The notes under the pieces: model-generated
The model's database searches: none
Told to the model about the DNA's origin: nothing
Seen by the model: only the letters and a program-made list of their open reading frames with translations
Assembly (NCBI GenBank): GCA_017521245.1
Contig: JAFXDI010000025.1
Coordinates: 1 to 64,000 of the forward strand
DNA: 64,000 nt
Origin: Bacteroidales bacterium
GTDB taxonomy: Bacteria > Bacteroidota > Bacteroidia > Bacteroidales > G3-4614
Reading direction: 5' to 3'
In this document: one piece after another, positions 47,365 through 59,547 of the stretch
How the letters are laid out: each line of letters begins with the position of its first letter
Position numbering within the stretch: the first letter of the stretch is position 1
Translations under genes and position numbers: made by a program

Positions 47365-48771
47365 TTACATTCCGCGACCAGTAAAAACAATTTTTACTGT
47401 ATAAAATAAAATCTTAATATCAATCAAAAGAGACATATTCTCCAAATAGATAATGTCAAATTTCAATCGATTAATCATCTCGTCAATATTACGGGCGTAC
47501 CCATAATTAACCATACCCCACGATGTGATACCGGGCCTAACTCTGTGTAACAGGCTGTAATATGGAGCACGTTCAATAATCTTGTCAACAAAATATTTTC
47601 TTTCGGGGCGAGGACCAACCAACGACATATCCCCTTTAATTACATTCCAAAACTGAGGAAGTTCGTCAATGCGGTATTTCCTTAACCAGTGACCAAACTT
47701 TGTAATCCTCTTGTCATCGGGGCTCGAAAGCATAGGAGTCTCCTTTTCGGCATTCTCTATCATTGAACGGAATTTATACATAGTAAACTCTTTGCGTTTA
47801 AAGCCTACGCGCTTTTGTTTGTAGATTATATCACCCTTTGATGAAAGTTTTACCCTTATTGCAACGTATAACATAAGAGGAGAAAGAATGATAAGAGCAA
47901 TAGAAGAGAGAATAATATCACAAAAACGTTTAATATTCTCTTCGGCATCCGACAAAGATAGAACACTCACATCAACAAATGGTGCACCATAAATATCAGA
48001 CAATCTAATCCTTGAAGTAAGAATCTCATACTCCCTTGCCTCTAACATAATAGGTAAATCATATTTGTATAGCGAGTTTATAATGTTAAAGGTTTTTGCT
48101 CTGTCGTTATGTTCAGGAGCAACAATGAGTTTTTTGATATTATTTTTGGTTATAACTTCATCCAGATCATCAAAGTTATACGATGGAAGGTTTGTTGTAG
48201 CGTTCTCTTCTTCGGGTAGTTTAACATATCCCACAATGTCGTAACCAACCGAGTATCTTAAATTTTTAATTGATTCAACGAGTTTTACGGCACTACTACT
48301 ACAACCGATAACAAGAGTATTAAAACCTATTGCACCACTATGAACACGTTTTGCAGTAACCGAAGTTATATAACATCTGCCACAATATACCCAAGTAAAG
48401 CCAATAATAAACAGAGTAAGAACAAGAATGTAGTTGTACTCGGTATAAATATATTTGTTCATCAATGAGAAGAATAGTATTGACAATACCCATATAGTAA
48501 TAGATATAAAGGTAGTAAAAAACTCTCCTGCTCTCGATTTAAAAACAACTCTGTTGTAGTACCCCGAAAGATAGAATATTAACATCATACCCAAAGGATA
48601 AACAATCTGTGCAGTAATAGTTCGAGGGGTGGATATAAAGTTCAGGAACGAACCATACATCGCTTCAAGAGGCAAAATATTGTAACGATATATATTAAAC
48701 GTAAACCACGTTGCCAAAGCAGCAAAGCAGTCCCACAAAATATAACGTCTCTTTAACCTTTTGTTAATCAT
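47365..48771 (-). CDS. Polyprenyl glycosylphosphotransferase (second sugar transferase)
   Basis: Inner-membrane enzyme that starts synthesis of a surface polysaccharide. The 468-residue product has N-terminal membrane helices, a central Rossmann-like domain (LVIGCSSSAVKLVESI), and the catalytic domain KGDIIYKQKRVGFKRKEF, YKFRSM, RKYRIDELPQFWNV, KGDMSLVGPRPE, RPGITSWGMVNYG. It is only moderately similar to the copy at 37111, so not a recent duplicate. It is wedged between tsaC (four-base overlap) and the ClC gene in a housekeeping operon. Confidence 0.92.
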   Translation of the reverse strand: MINKRLKRRYILWDCFAALATWFTFNIYRYNILPLEAMYGSFLNFISTPRTITAQIVYPLGMMLIFYLSGYYNRVVFKSRAGEFFTTFISITIWVLSILFFSLMNKYIYTEYNYILVLTLFIIGFTWVYCGRCYITSVTAKRVHSGAIGFNTLVIGCSSSAVKLVESIKNLRYSVGYDIVGYVKLPEEENATTNLPSYNFDDLDEVITKNNIKKLIVAPEHNDRAKTFNIINSLYKYDLPIMLEAREYEILTSRIRLSDIYGAPFVDVSVLSLSDAEENIKRFCDIILSSIALIILSPLMLYVAIRVKLSSKGDIIYKQKRVGFKRKEFTMYKFRSMIENAEKETPMLSSPDDKRITKFGHWLRKYRIDELPQFWNVIKGDMSLVGPRPERKYFVDKIIERAPYYSLLHRVRPGITSWGMVNYGYARNIDEMINRLKFDIIYLENMSLLIDIKILFYTVKIVFTGRGM

Positions 48772-49340
48772 TCTCTAATAATCTTAATAACGCCACCATC
48801 ATCAACCTTTATAACACTCGATGCCGAAGGTTGGCTAATATCCTCGCGTCTAAAATCAACAACGTAATCAACACTGTCAATAATATAGTCTGTAATCTCT
48901 TTGAAATTTTTTGGAGCAACCTCGCCGCTAATGTTAGCCGAAGTAGATACAATGGCTTTTCTAAACTTATAGCAAAGTTTTTTTGAGAACTCTTCTGCAG
49001 TAACCCTAATGCCTACACTGCCATCTTCTGATAGTAACAGAGGAGATAAATTTCTTCCACGAGGATAAACAATAGTCAAAGGTTTATTAGCAACCTCCAC
49101 TAAATCTTTAGTAATTTCAGGAGCAGCATCAGTGTAAAAATCAATCTTGACACTATTGTCCACCAATACAATCAATGCTTTGCTATCGGCTCTGCGTTTA
49201 ATCTCAAAAACCTTTTTTACGGCTTCATCGTTGGTGGCATCGCAACCAATACCCCAAATAGTATCGGTAGGGTAGAGGATAATACCCCCTTTTGATAATA
49301 CCTCACAAGCCTTTTTTATCTCATCATCAATCAAAGCCAT
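48768..49340 (-). CDS. tsaC: L-threonylcarbamoyladenylate synthase (TsaC/YrdC)
   Basis: Makes threonylcarbamoyl-AMP for the t6A37 modification of ANN-decoding tRNAs. The 190-residue product has the YrdC signatures LYPTDTIWGIGCDATN, KIRRRAD-like FEIKRRADSKALIVLV, and IVSTSANISGE. It lacks the extra C-terminal domain of Sua5, so it is the short TsaC form. First gene of the tsaC-sugar transferase-ClC-fmt operon. Confidence 0.95.
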   Translation of the reverse strand: MALIDDEIKKACEVLSKGGIILYPTDTIWGIGCDATNDEAVKKVFEIKRRADSKALIVLVDNSVKIDFYTDAAPEITKDLVEVANKPLTIVYPRGRNLSPLLLSEDGSVGIRVTAEEFSKKLCYKFRKAIVSTSANISGEVAPKNFKEITDYIIDSVDYVVDFRREDISQPSASSVIKVDDGGVIKIIRE

Positions 49341-49372
49341 ACTACATCATTATAATATATAGCAAAGATATA

Positions 49373-49380
49373 TTTAAAAA
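49373..49380 (-). promoter_or_regulatory. -7 element for the tsaC operon
   Basis: Minus-strand TATCTTTG followed by C, 33 bases before the tsaC ATG. No TTTG at the -33 distance. Confidence 0.55.
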
Positions 49381-49543
49381 AGCAGTTAAACAAATAAATT
49401 GGCTATGAGTTATTATATAGCAGTTGATAGTTATAATACCATTTAGATTTTAATGGCATTTTAGACTTTAAAATAAAAAAAATGAAAATTAAGTGAACTT
49501 TTTTGCAATATAAAATGTTATTATAGTAAACAAAGACAAAACT

Positions 49544-50152
49544 ATGAAAACCAAACTACCTGTGTTGCAATTTGCTGAAGATGCACTAATGCCGGTAATT
49601 AGTGCAAAGACAATAAGTTATCATTACGGAAAGCACACAAAAGCCTATTTTGATAACCTGAATAAACTAATTGAAAACTCCCCTTTTGTTGGAAAAGAGC
49701 TGGAAGAGATTATCATTAATAGCAAGGGAGCAATCTTTAACAATGCGGCACAGGCGTGGAATCATATCTTCTATTTTGAACAATTTGCCGGAGAGCGAAA
49801 CGTTAAACTTGGAGGAACAATAAGAACGGCCATAGAACGAGATTTTGGAAGCGAGATAGGATTTAAGGAACGATTTGTTATGGAGGGGATAAACACATTC
49901 GGGTCTGGATGGGTGTGGTTATCATGCGATGTAGAGGGAAATTTAGAGATTGACAAGTGTCATAATGCCGACAACCCTATTTTATTACGTCGCATACCTC
50001 TATTGTGTTTTGATGTATGGGAACACGCCTACTATCTCGACTACCAAAATCAACGAGCCGAACATCTTTCGGCACTATGGAGCATATTAAATTGGAATGT
50101 GATAGAAAAAAGATACAAGAATCGAACTTTATTTAGAGATAATTGTTTATAA
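49544..50152 (+). CDS. Superoxide dismutase (Fe/Mn family)
   Basis: Dismutates superoxide to oxygen and hydrogen peroxide. The 202-residue product carries all four metal ligands: His27 (SYHYGKH), His74 (AWNHIFYF), Asp157 and His161 (CFDVWEHAYYLDYQN). FGSGWVWLSCD near residue 120 is also typical. There is no signal peptide. The sequence does not settle iron versus manganese; Bacteroides enzymes are often cambialistic. It is divergent from tsaC and followed by two hairpins with a repeated core. Confidence 0.93.
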   Translation: MKTKLPVLQFAEDALMPVISAKTISYHYGKHTKAYFDNLNKLIENSPFVGKELEEIIINSKGAIFNNAAQAWNHIFYFEQFAGERNVKLGGTIRTAIERDFGSEIGFKERFVMEGINTFGSGWVWLSCDVEGNLEIDKCHNADNPILLRRIPLLCFDVWEHAYYLDYQNQRAEHLSALWSILNWNVIEKRYKNRTLFRDNCL

Positions 50153-50190
50153 TAATGTAAAACGAAAAACAAACTACACTTTCAAAAAAA

Positions 50191-50288
50191 TTACGCGTGA
50201 GCGTAAATGCACTTAATAAGCATAATGTGATGAATTTTTAATGTTTTTAAAGGGCCATATCGCGTGAGCGACCGCCCTTTTTTTTATG
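50191..50288 (+). ncRNA. Candidate structured RNA or 3' leader between sod and uvrD-type gene
   Basis: Two hairpins share the 10-mer CGCGTGAGCG (50194-50203 and 50261-50270), each a GC stem closed by a GTGA (GNRA-type) loop. The second sits inside a larger stem (AAAGGGC at 50249-50255 with GCCCTTT at 50274-50280) followed by a long T-run: a terminator. I see no promoter just upstream, so this could be the processed 3' end of the dismutase mRNA rather than an independent RNA. Confidence 0.4.
50249..50285 (+). terminator. Intrinsic terminator downstream of the dismutase gene
   Basis: Seven-base stem with an inner GNRA-capped stem and a run of about ten T. Confidence 0.8.
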
Positions 50289-50371
50289 CGATAAAGAGCG
50301 GAGTTCTATGCCTAAACAATAATTGTTGATAATTATTGCTATTATTCTCTCTCAGTTTAAATCTAAATTAA

Positions 50372-50379
50372 TATCTTTG
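50372..50379 (+). promoter_or_regulatory. -7 element directly before the helicase gene
   Basis: TATCTTTG followed by C ends only eight bases before the ATG at 50388. Initiation at the usual distance would give a leaderless or nearly leaderless mRNA. No TTTG at -33. Confidence 0.5.
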
Positions 50380-50387
50380 CTCTTTAT

Positions 50388-52673
50388 ATGCAACCCATAA
50401 ATTTAAATAATCTAAACGATAGTCAACGCAGTGCAGTAGAGTATTGCGATGGAGTTTCGCTTGTCATTGCAGGAGCAGGGTCAGGAAAAACACGTGTGCT
50501 TACACATAAGATTGCATATCTTTTGAGTATGGGATACTCGCCATACTCAATACTAGCACTAACCTTTACCAACAAAGCAGCGGCAGAGATGAAGACACGT
50601 ATTGCAACAATGGTGGGTAGAGATATAGCATCGCGTATATGGGCAGGAACATTTCACTCAATATTTTTACGAATTTTACGTCCGTACGCCAATAGATTAG
50701 GATTTCCAGCAGATTTTACTATTTACGACAGTTCCGACTCTCGCAGTCTTATAACTACAATCATCAAGGATATGAAACTCGATGATAAAGTTTATAAACC
50801 ACGTAGTATAGCATCAATCATATCGCGAGCAAAGAATGCGCTAATAACACCCTCAGCATACGCAACAAATAGAGAAATAGTAGAGGATGATTATAGAGCA
50901 AAGCGTCCTGCAACAAAAGATATATATCGAGCATATTTTGAACGATGTCACCGAGCAGGAGCAATGGATTTTGATGATATACTCCTCTATACAAACATAC
51001 TCTTCCGTGATAATCCCGATGTGGTTGAGCATTACGGAAACGTGTTCCGATATGTGTTGGTAGATGAGTACCAAGATGTAAACTTTGCACAACACCTGAT
51101 TGTAAAACAGATAGTAAAGCATTGTAAAAGATTGTGTGTGGTGGGCGATGATGCACAAAGCATATACTCTTTCCGCGGAGCAAACATAAGCAACATACTC
51201 AATTTGCAACACGAATATGGTAATTGCCGAATATTCAAACTTGAGCAGAACTATCGTTCAACACAAATGATAGTAAATGCAGCAAACAGCCTGATAGCAA
51301 AGAATAAGGGGCAAATACCAAAGCACCTATTCTCTGAAAACGATAGAGGAGAGAAGGTAAAACTTGTAAGATCATACTCTGATTACGAGGAGGCATATAT
51401 GGTGGCAGGCTCAATAAGCGAGGTACATTTGCGATATGGCGACACCTACAATACCTTTGCCATACTCTATCGCACCAATGCTCAATCGCGAGCATTTGAG
51501 GAGGCACTGCGTAAACGCAATATACCATATCGGATATACGGTGGAATATCGTTTTATCAACGAAAGGAGATAAAAGACGTAATAGCATATATACGTCTGG
51601 TACTCAATCCAAGTGATGAAGAGGCGTTGAGGCGAATAGTAAACTATCCGGCACGCGGAATAGGAGATACCACCATAAAAAAAATATCAGAGGCAGCAAC
51701 TACCCACGCACAAACATTGTGGACAATATTAACTGCTCCATTGGAGTGGGGGGTAAAGATAAACTCAGGAACACAAACAAAACTAAAAAACTTTGCAACT
51801 CTCATAACAGAATTACAAGAGGAGGTAAAAATAAAGAATGCAGATGAGTTTGTTAGAGATCTAATCAAAAAAACAGGAATCTTTGCCGATGTATATGTTG
51901 ACAATCTCCCCGAGAATGTAAGTAAACAAGAGAACTTGCAAGAGTTGGTAAATGCAATAATAGATTTCTGTGCCAACCGACAAGAGAGTGGCGAGAGTGC
52001 AACAATAAGCGACTTTCTCTCTGAGGTATCACTAGCAACAGACCAAGACAAAGGCGATGAGGGTGAAGCAGAAAAGGTAACCCTTATGACAATACATGCA
52101 GCAAAAGGATTGGAGTTTGCAAATATATACATAGTAGGAATGGAAGAAGATCTCTTTCCCTCATCAATGAGCAAAGAATCAGTTAGTGAATTAGAGGAGG
52201 AACGCCGTCTCTTTTACGTAGCAATAACCCGAGCAGAGAAACGTTGTACACTGTCGTATGCAACATCGCGTTATCGCAACGGGCAAACTACCGCACCCTT
52301 ACCAAGTAGGTTTTTGAAAGATTTAGACTATCAATATATAAACGACACAACAGGAGTGTCGCAATTTAGAGAGTCAACCACTACGCAGTTGCAACCACGC
52401 ATACAAACAAGAGTGGTAGTACACGAGGAGTCAACACAAACCCTGCGTTCAATGCGATCGGCAATCTATACTCCATCGCCCAAAACCGATATGGAGTCAA
52501 AGAAGAACGATGCAGAGTTAAGAGTTGGTTCAAGAATCAAGCACGACCGATTTGGAGAGGGCGAAGTTCTCTCAATGTCGGGCGAAGGAGATAATCGCAA
52601 AATAGTGGTAGAATTTAAAAATGTAGGAACAAAAACGTTGTTACTAAAATTTGCTCGATACACAATCTTGTAG
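50388..52673 (+). CDS. UvrD/PcrA-type ATP-dependent DNA helicase
   Basis: 3'-5' superfamily 1A helicase acting in excision repair and replication restart. The 761-residue product has motif I AGAGSGKT, Ia ALTFTNKAAAEMKTRI, II VDEYQDVN, III VGDDAQSIYSFRGA, IV FKLEQNYRSTQ, V TIHAAKGLEF and VI LFYVAITRAEKR, all intact. The C-terminal ~90 residues include the PcrA/UvrD Tudor-like end (VGSRIKHDRFGEGEVLSM). It starts right after a -7 element and is followed by nspC after 49 bases. Confidence 0.96.
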   Translation: MQPINLNNLNDSQRSAVEYCDGVSLVIAGAGSGKTRVLTHKIAYLLSMGYSPYSILALTFTNKAAAEMKTRIATMVGRDIASRIWAGTFHSIFLRILRPYANRLGFPADFTIYDSSDSRSLITTIIKDMKLDDKVYKPRSIASIISRAKNALITPSAYATNREIVEDDYRAKRPATKDIYRAYFERCHRAGAMDFDDILLYTNILFRDNPDVVEHYGNVFRYVLVDEYQDVNFAQHLIVKQIVKHCKRLCVVGDDAQSIYSFRGANISNILNLQHEYGNCRIFKLEQNYRSTQMIVNAANSLIAKNKGQIPKHLFSENDRGEKVKLVRSYSDYEEAYMVAGSISEVHLRYGDTYNTFAILYRTNAQSRAFEEALRKRNIPYRIYGGISFYQRKEIKDVIAYIRLVLNPSDEEALRRIVNYPARGIGDTTIKKISEAATTHAQTLWTILTAPLEWGVKINSGTQTKLKNFATLITELQEEVKIKNADEFVRDLIKKTGIFADVYVDNLPENVSKQENLQELVNAIIDFCANRQESGESATISDFLSEVSLATDQDKGDEGEAEKVTLMTIHAAKGLEFANIYIVGMEEDLFPSSMSKESVSELEEERRLFYVAITRAEKRCTLSYATSRYRNGQTTAPLPSRFLKDLDYQYINDTTGVSQFRESTTTQLQPRIQTRVVVHEESTQTLRSMRSAIYTPSPKTDMESKKNDAELRVGSRIKHDRFGEGEVLSMSGEGDNRKIVVEFKNVGTKTLLLKFARYTIL

Positions 52674-52686
52674 TAAAAAAAATGTA

Positions 52687-52707
52687 GGAACGTGACCTAT
52701 CACGTCC
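52687..52707. repeat. Small GC-rich hairpin before nspC
   Basis: GGAACGTGA (52687-52695) pairs with TCACGTCC (52700-52707) with one bulged A and a four-base loop. It stands out in AT-rich intergenic DNA and may be a dispersed extragenic palindrome. Confidence 0.45.
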
Positions 52708-52722
52708 GCAAAAAGATAAAAT

Positions 52723-53856
52723 ATGAAAAAAGAAGATATACCCTCACCATCATTTGTCCTCGAGGAGGAAAAATTTCGTAAAAACCTATCACTCATTCGT
52801 TCTGTAAAAGAGCGAGCAGGAATAGATATAATAATGGCATTCAAAGCCTTTGCATTGTGGAGAGTCTTTGATGTAGTGCGAGAGTATATACCATATACAA
52901 CAGCAAGTTCCTTGTCAGAAGCACGATTGGCATACGAAGAGATGCACTCTTATGCACACACTTACGCACCGGTATATCGTGATGATGAATTTCCTCAAAT
53001 TATGGAGTGTAGCAGTCATATAACATTCAACTCACTCACACAGTACGAACACTTCCGCCCACAGATTGAGGCATCAGAACGCCACATCTCGTGCGGAATA
53101 CGCATAAATCCCGAGTATTCGCAAGTAGAGACAGACCTCTATAACCCATGTGCGCCGGGCTCACGACTTGGAGTAACGGCAGATAAGTTACAACAACTCC
53201 CCGTAGGCATTGAGGGACTGCATTGCCATACCCTATGTGAGTCCGATTCATATATGTTGGCAAACGTATTAGAGAAAATTGAGGAGCGTTTTGGAGTCCT
53301 GTTACCACAAATAAAGTGGCTAAATATGGGAGGTGGACACCTAATGACACGAGCAGGGTACGACATAGAACATCTTGTCTCTTTGCTTCGCCGATTTAAA
53401 GCAAAATATCCTAACCTGCAAATAATATTAGAGCCGGGTAGTGCCTTTGCATGGCGAGCAGGATATCTAAAATCCACCATACTTGATATTGTGGAAAACA
53501 GAGGTATCCGCACCCTAATGCTAAACGTATCGTTTGCGTGTCACATGCCTGATTGCTTGGAGATGCCCTACCGCCCCGAAGTAGAGGGAGCGCACCAACC
53601 AAAGAGCGGAGAGGTGGTATATCGGTTAGGAGGAAACTCATGCCTAAGTGGCGACTTTGTAGGCGACTATGCTTTTGACCGAGAGCCACAAATAGGCGAT
53701 ACCATAATTCTTTGCGATATGATGCACTACACTACCGTAAAAACCACAATGTTTAACGGAGTGTCTCACCCTTCAATAGTATGGGAAGCAACTGATGGTA
53801 CAGTAGCCATTCTTCGTCAATTTGGTTACGAAGATTATAAAAATAGAATGAGTTAA
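52723..53856 (+). CDS. nspC: Carboxynorspermidine decarboxylase
   Basis: PLP enzyme that decarboxylates carboxyspermidine or carboxynorspermidine, the last step of the alternative polyamine route used by many Bacteroidetes. The 377-residue product has the alanine-racemase-type barrel with PLP Lys41 in MAFKAFALW, GLHCHTLCESDS, NMGGGHLMTRAGYD, LEPGSAFAW and the C-terminal CDMMHYTTVKTTMFNG. It shares a likely transcript with the helicase gene. The partner dehydrogenase lies at 61837. Confidence 0.94.
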   Translation: MKKEDIPSPSFVLEEEKFRKNLSLIRSVKERAGIDIIMAFKAFALWRVFDVVREYIPYTTASSLSEARLAYEEMHSYAHTYAPVYRDDEFPQIMECSSHITFNSLTQYEHFRPQIEASERHISCGIRINPEYSQVETDLYNPCAPGSRLGVTADKLQQLPVGIEGLHCHTLCESDSYMLANVLEKIEERFGVLLPQIKWLNMGGGHLMTRAGYDIEHLVSLLRRFKAKYPNLQIILEPGSAFAWRAGYLKSTILDIVENRGIRTLMLNVSFACHMPDCLEMPYRPEVEGAHQPKSGEVVYRLGGNSCLSGDFVGDYAFDREPQIGDTIILCDMMHYTTVKTTMFNGVSHPSIVWEATDGTVAILRQFGYEDYKNRMS

Positions 53857-53872
53857 TTTATAGTTGTTGGTT

Positions 53873-53926
53873 AACGAACATACGTTCGTTGAATCTCCTC
53901 ACGCTCGGCAAAGTTTAAGTAAACTT
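53873..53926. repeat. Pair of hairpins downstream of nspC
   Basis: AACGAAC (53873-53879) with GTTCGTT (53884-53890), and AAGTTT (53911-53916) with AAACTT (53921-53926). Between and after them the sequence is locally GC-richer than its surroundings. Likely an extragenic palindromic element or the nspC transcript end. Confidence 0.45.
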
Positions 53927-54042
53927 ATTTTACCCTCGCTTACTCGTAGATTTGTTAGTTGTCGGCGAATGATTTTAAAGACTTTAATGACTTAAATGAT
54001 ACAATAAAAACAAAACTTAATAATTTAAATAAATAAATAATT

Positions 54043-55998
54043 ATGAAACACTTAAAATTTTATGCAGGCATTATAACAGTGCTAATGTTGTTGTCGCAGA
54101 TTACATTTATTTCATGTACTGAAGATTACGGTCCTGATATTGAAAAATTAAAAGAAGATGTATCAGAAATTCAAGAGCAACTAACCAAATTAGAAGAAGC
54201 ATACTCTTCAGGAAAAATAATAACCAAGGTAGATCCTTTGCAAGGTGCAGAACCTAATAGTTGGCAAATCACCTTCTCAGATAATAGTTCAATAAGTATC
54301 TATTCAGGAAAAGATGGGGTAAATGGAGCAGATGGCAAAGACGGAATAACACCCTATTTAAAAGTAAATAACGAAGGATATTGGATTGTCTCATATAATA
54401 ATGCTCAAACCTTTGATATATTGGCAGATGCCTCAGGAAGTCCAGTATATGCAAAAGGGATAGATGGTATTAATGGAACAGACGGTAAAGATGGAGCAGA
54501 TGGTCAAGACGGCATTAATGGAACAGACGGTAAAGATGGAGTAGATGGTCAAGATGGCGTTTCAGTAGAAGTGAGAGTAAACCAAGATGGGTATTATGAA
54601 ATAATCACCTATCTTGAAGATAAGAATAACCCAATAAGTGTGCAGACAACCCCATATAGCAGTAATCCATCAAATCAAATAGCTTCAATAGTAGAGAACA
54701 GTTTAACAGGCGAAATAACACTCACAATGGCGAGTGGAAAAGAGTATAAGTTTGGAAGTAAAGTAGTATATCCCACCTCAATAATAGTATTAACCAAAGA
54801 GGTGGAGATAGAGACAGAAGGCGCAACAGCCGAAATAGAGTTTCGAGTAAATCCCTCAAATGCGGTAATAACAAAAGCGGATATAGCCATAGATAAAATC
54901 TCTCCCAAAGCCTATGCCGAAAGTTATGTAACAGTTTCGGAGAATTATGAGATAGAGGGGTTGAGAGCGTCAGTAAACGGTAAAGGCGAAACCTTGCGAG
55001 GGCAATACATCTTAACAATAAAAGATAAAGGAGCTGGAGAGTATAGTGAGAATTGTACATTGGTAATAACTACCAAAGATGCACAAGATAATACAATTCA
55101 AATAAGTTCTGATGAGTTTTTAATATACGCTTCATATTTATCAATGCCTCCATTGGTTATCAAAGAGTTTTACACAGCAATGTGTAAACACTCTGAGACT
55201 CACAAAAATTATATGTATGACCAATTCTATGAGATTTATAACAACTCTGCGAAAGTTCAATATCTTGACAACTGCATATTAGCAAAAACTGAGGTTCAAG
55301 CAAACAGTAAAATTATATACTGGCCTGATAATGATGAGGAAAACAAAGAGGTTGCAGTAAGTTCATACGTTGCTGGTTTCGTTGGTGACGGAACAGGCAA
55401 AAAATATCCTTTGGAGCCAGGACAAAGCGTAGTAATTGCTTTCCAAGCACAAAATCATACTATCATGAGTGATAATCCTGATACAGAAGAAGTTGAGGTA
55501 AATACAAACACTATCGACCTTAGCAAGGCTGACTATGAGATTGATATCACAGAGTACAGACCAACATATGTTGCTAACCCAGATGTTCCCAACCTAACAA
55601 TCCTTGCTAAACCCGGAACTCAAACTCTATTGTTTGGTCTTATCCCAGCATTTGGTGCAGGTTTAGTATTAGCACAAGTTGATGATGTTGAGGCATACGT
55701 TGCTGACCAAGCTAACTGGAAAACTAAACCAGAAGGAACTGACCAAGAGCCTTACTTAATGATTAAATACAAAGATATCCAAGATGCTATAAATATTGTT
55801 TGTGAAACAGAGACTAACCGTCGTGTTGTTCTTCCTGCAACTGTTGATGCTGGTATGCTTTGGACATCTGCAATGTACAACGGAATGGGATTCACTCGTA
55901 AAGTTCATAAAGTTATAAATGGTCGTATTATTTATAAAGATACAAACAACTCTTCTGAAGACTTTGAGCCAGAGGCTAAACCTTCACCGGGAATGTAA
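54043..55998 (+). CDS. Mosaic lipoprotein: DUF4988-like, collagen-like repeats, DUF4876-like
   Basis: The 651-residue surface protein has a lipoprotein signal (FISC, Cys25), a short coiled coil (IEKLKEDVSEIQEQLTKLEE), a DUF4988-type segment (ITFSDNSSISIYSGKDG), and two collagen-like stretches of G-x-D/N triplets (about 88-102 and 142-175). A beta-rich Ig-like middle follows. From about residue 369 there is a DUF4876-like domain (VIKEFYTAMCKHSETHKNYMYDQFYEIYNNS). Codons of this last part favour GCT, GGT and ACT, unlike the GCA/GGA-rich first part, suggesting a joined origin. Ligand unknown. No TonB receptor gene is adjacent. Confidence 0.75.
   Translation: MKHLKFYAGIITVLMLLSQITFISCTEDYGPDIEKLKEDVSEIQEQLTKLEEAYSSGKIITKVDPLQGAEPNSWQITFSDNSSISIYSGKDGVNGADGKDGITPYLKVNNEGYWIVSYNNAQTFDILADASGSPVYAKGIDGINGTDGKDGADGQDGINGTDGKDGVDGQDGVSVEVRVNQDGYYEIITYLEDKNNPISVQTTPYSSNPSNQIASIVENSLTGEITLTMASGKEYKFGSKVVYPTSIIVLTKEVEIETEGATAEIEFRVNPSNAVITKADIAIDKISPKAYAESYVTVSENYEIEGLRASVNGKGETLRGQYILTIKDKGAGEYSENCTLVITTKDAQDNTIQISSDEFLIYASYLSMPPLVIKEFYTAMCKHSETHKNYMYDQFYEIYNNSAKVQYLDNCILAKTEVQANSKIIYWPDNDEENKEVAVSSYVAGFVGDGTGKKYPLEPGQSVVIAFQAQNHTIMSDNPDTEEVEVNTNTIDLSKADYEIDITEYRPTYVANPDVPNLTILAKPGTQTLLFGLIPAFGAGLVLAQVDDVEAYVADQANWKTKPEGTDQEPYLMIKYKDIQDAINIVCETETNRRVVLPATVDAGMLWTSAMYNGMGFTRKVHKVINGRIIYKDTNNSSEDFEPEAKPSPGM
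54466..54555 (+). repeat. Two tandem 45-bp units in collagen-like region
   Basis: Units 54466-54510 and 54511-54555 differ at only three positions and encode 15 residues each (GINGTDGKDGxDGQD). Such in-frame units can vary in number by slippage. Confidence 0.85.
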
Positions 55999-56020
55999 AC
56001 AATTCAATGATGCAATAGTA

Positions 56021-56056
56021 AAGGAGATATGCTTAAGAGGTGTATCTCCTTTTTTA
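56021..56056 (+). terminator. Intrinsic terminator of the mosaic lipoprotein gene
   Basis: AAGGAGATA (56021-56029) pairs with TATCTCCTT (56043-56051), followed by T to 56055. The rest of the 309-base gap up to the GH2 gene holds a promoter at 56170 and a leader hairpin. Confidence 0.8.
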
Positions 56057-56146
56057 CCTCTTTGTTCAAAGAAAAGAGCATTTCTTTTTTTTATCTCTAA
56101 AAGCCATAGCTAATAACTTACCACGCAAAACTAACCCCCAAAATAA

Positions 56147-56177
56147 TTGCATTTTATCACAATTTACATTAACTTTG
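56147..56177 (+). promoter_or_regulatory. Promoter of the GH2-GH92 operon
   Basis: TTGC at 56147-56150, 19 bases, TAACTTTG at 56170-56177. It would give a leader of about 120 bases containing a small stem, AGAGGT (56217-56222) with ACCTCT (56227-56232). Confidence 0.5.
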
Positions 56178-56301
56178 TAGAGTGGAGAATTGTGTTTTTG
56201 TAAATCTATACAATTAAGAGGTTTATACCTCTGTTTATCAATTGGGTAGTTAATTAATAATACAATAATTCGCTAATAAACAAGAGAATAAAAAAATATA
56301 G

Positions 56302-59496
<3,195 letters not shown>

Positions 59497-59547
59497 AGAA
59501 TAACTTAAACCAATTAATTAATTGGTTGCTGAAAACTAAAAAAAGAT

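Noticed and set aside
37111-48771. Recent duplication of the two sugar transferases
   Set aside because: They share only the family catalytic motifs; the N-terminal halves and most residues differ, so they are old paralogues.
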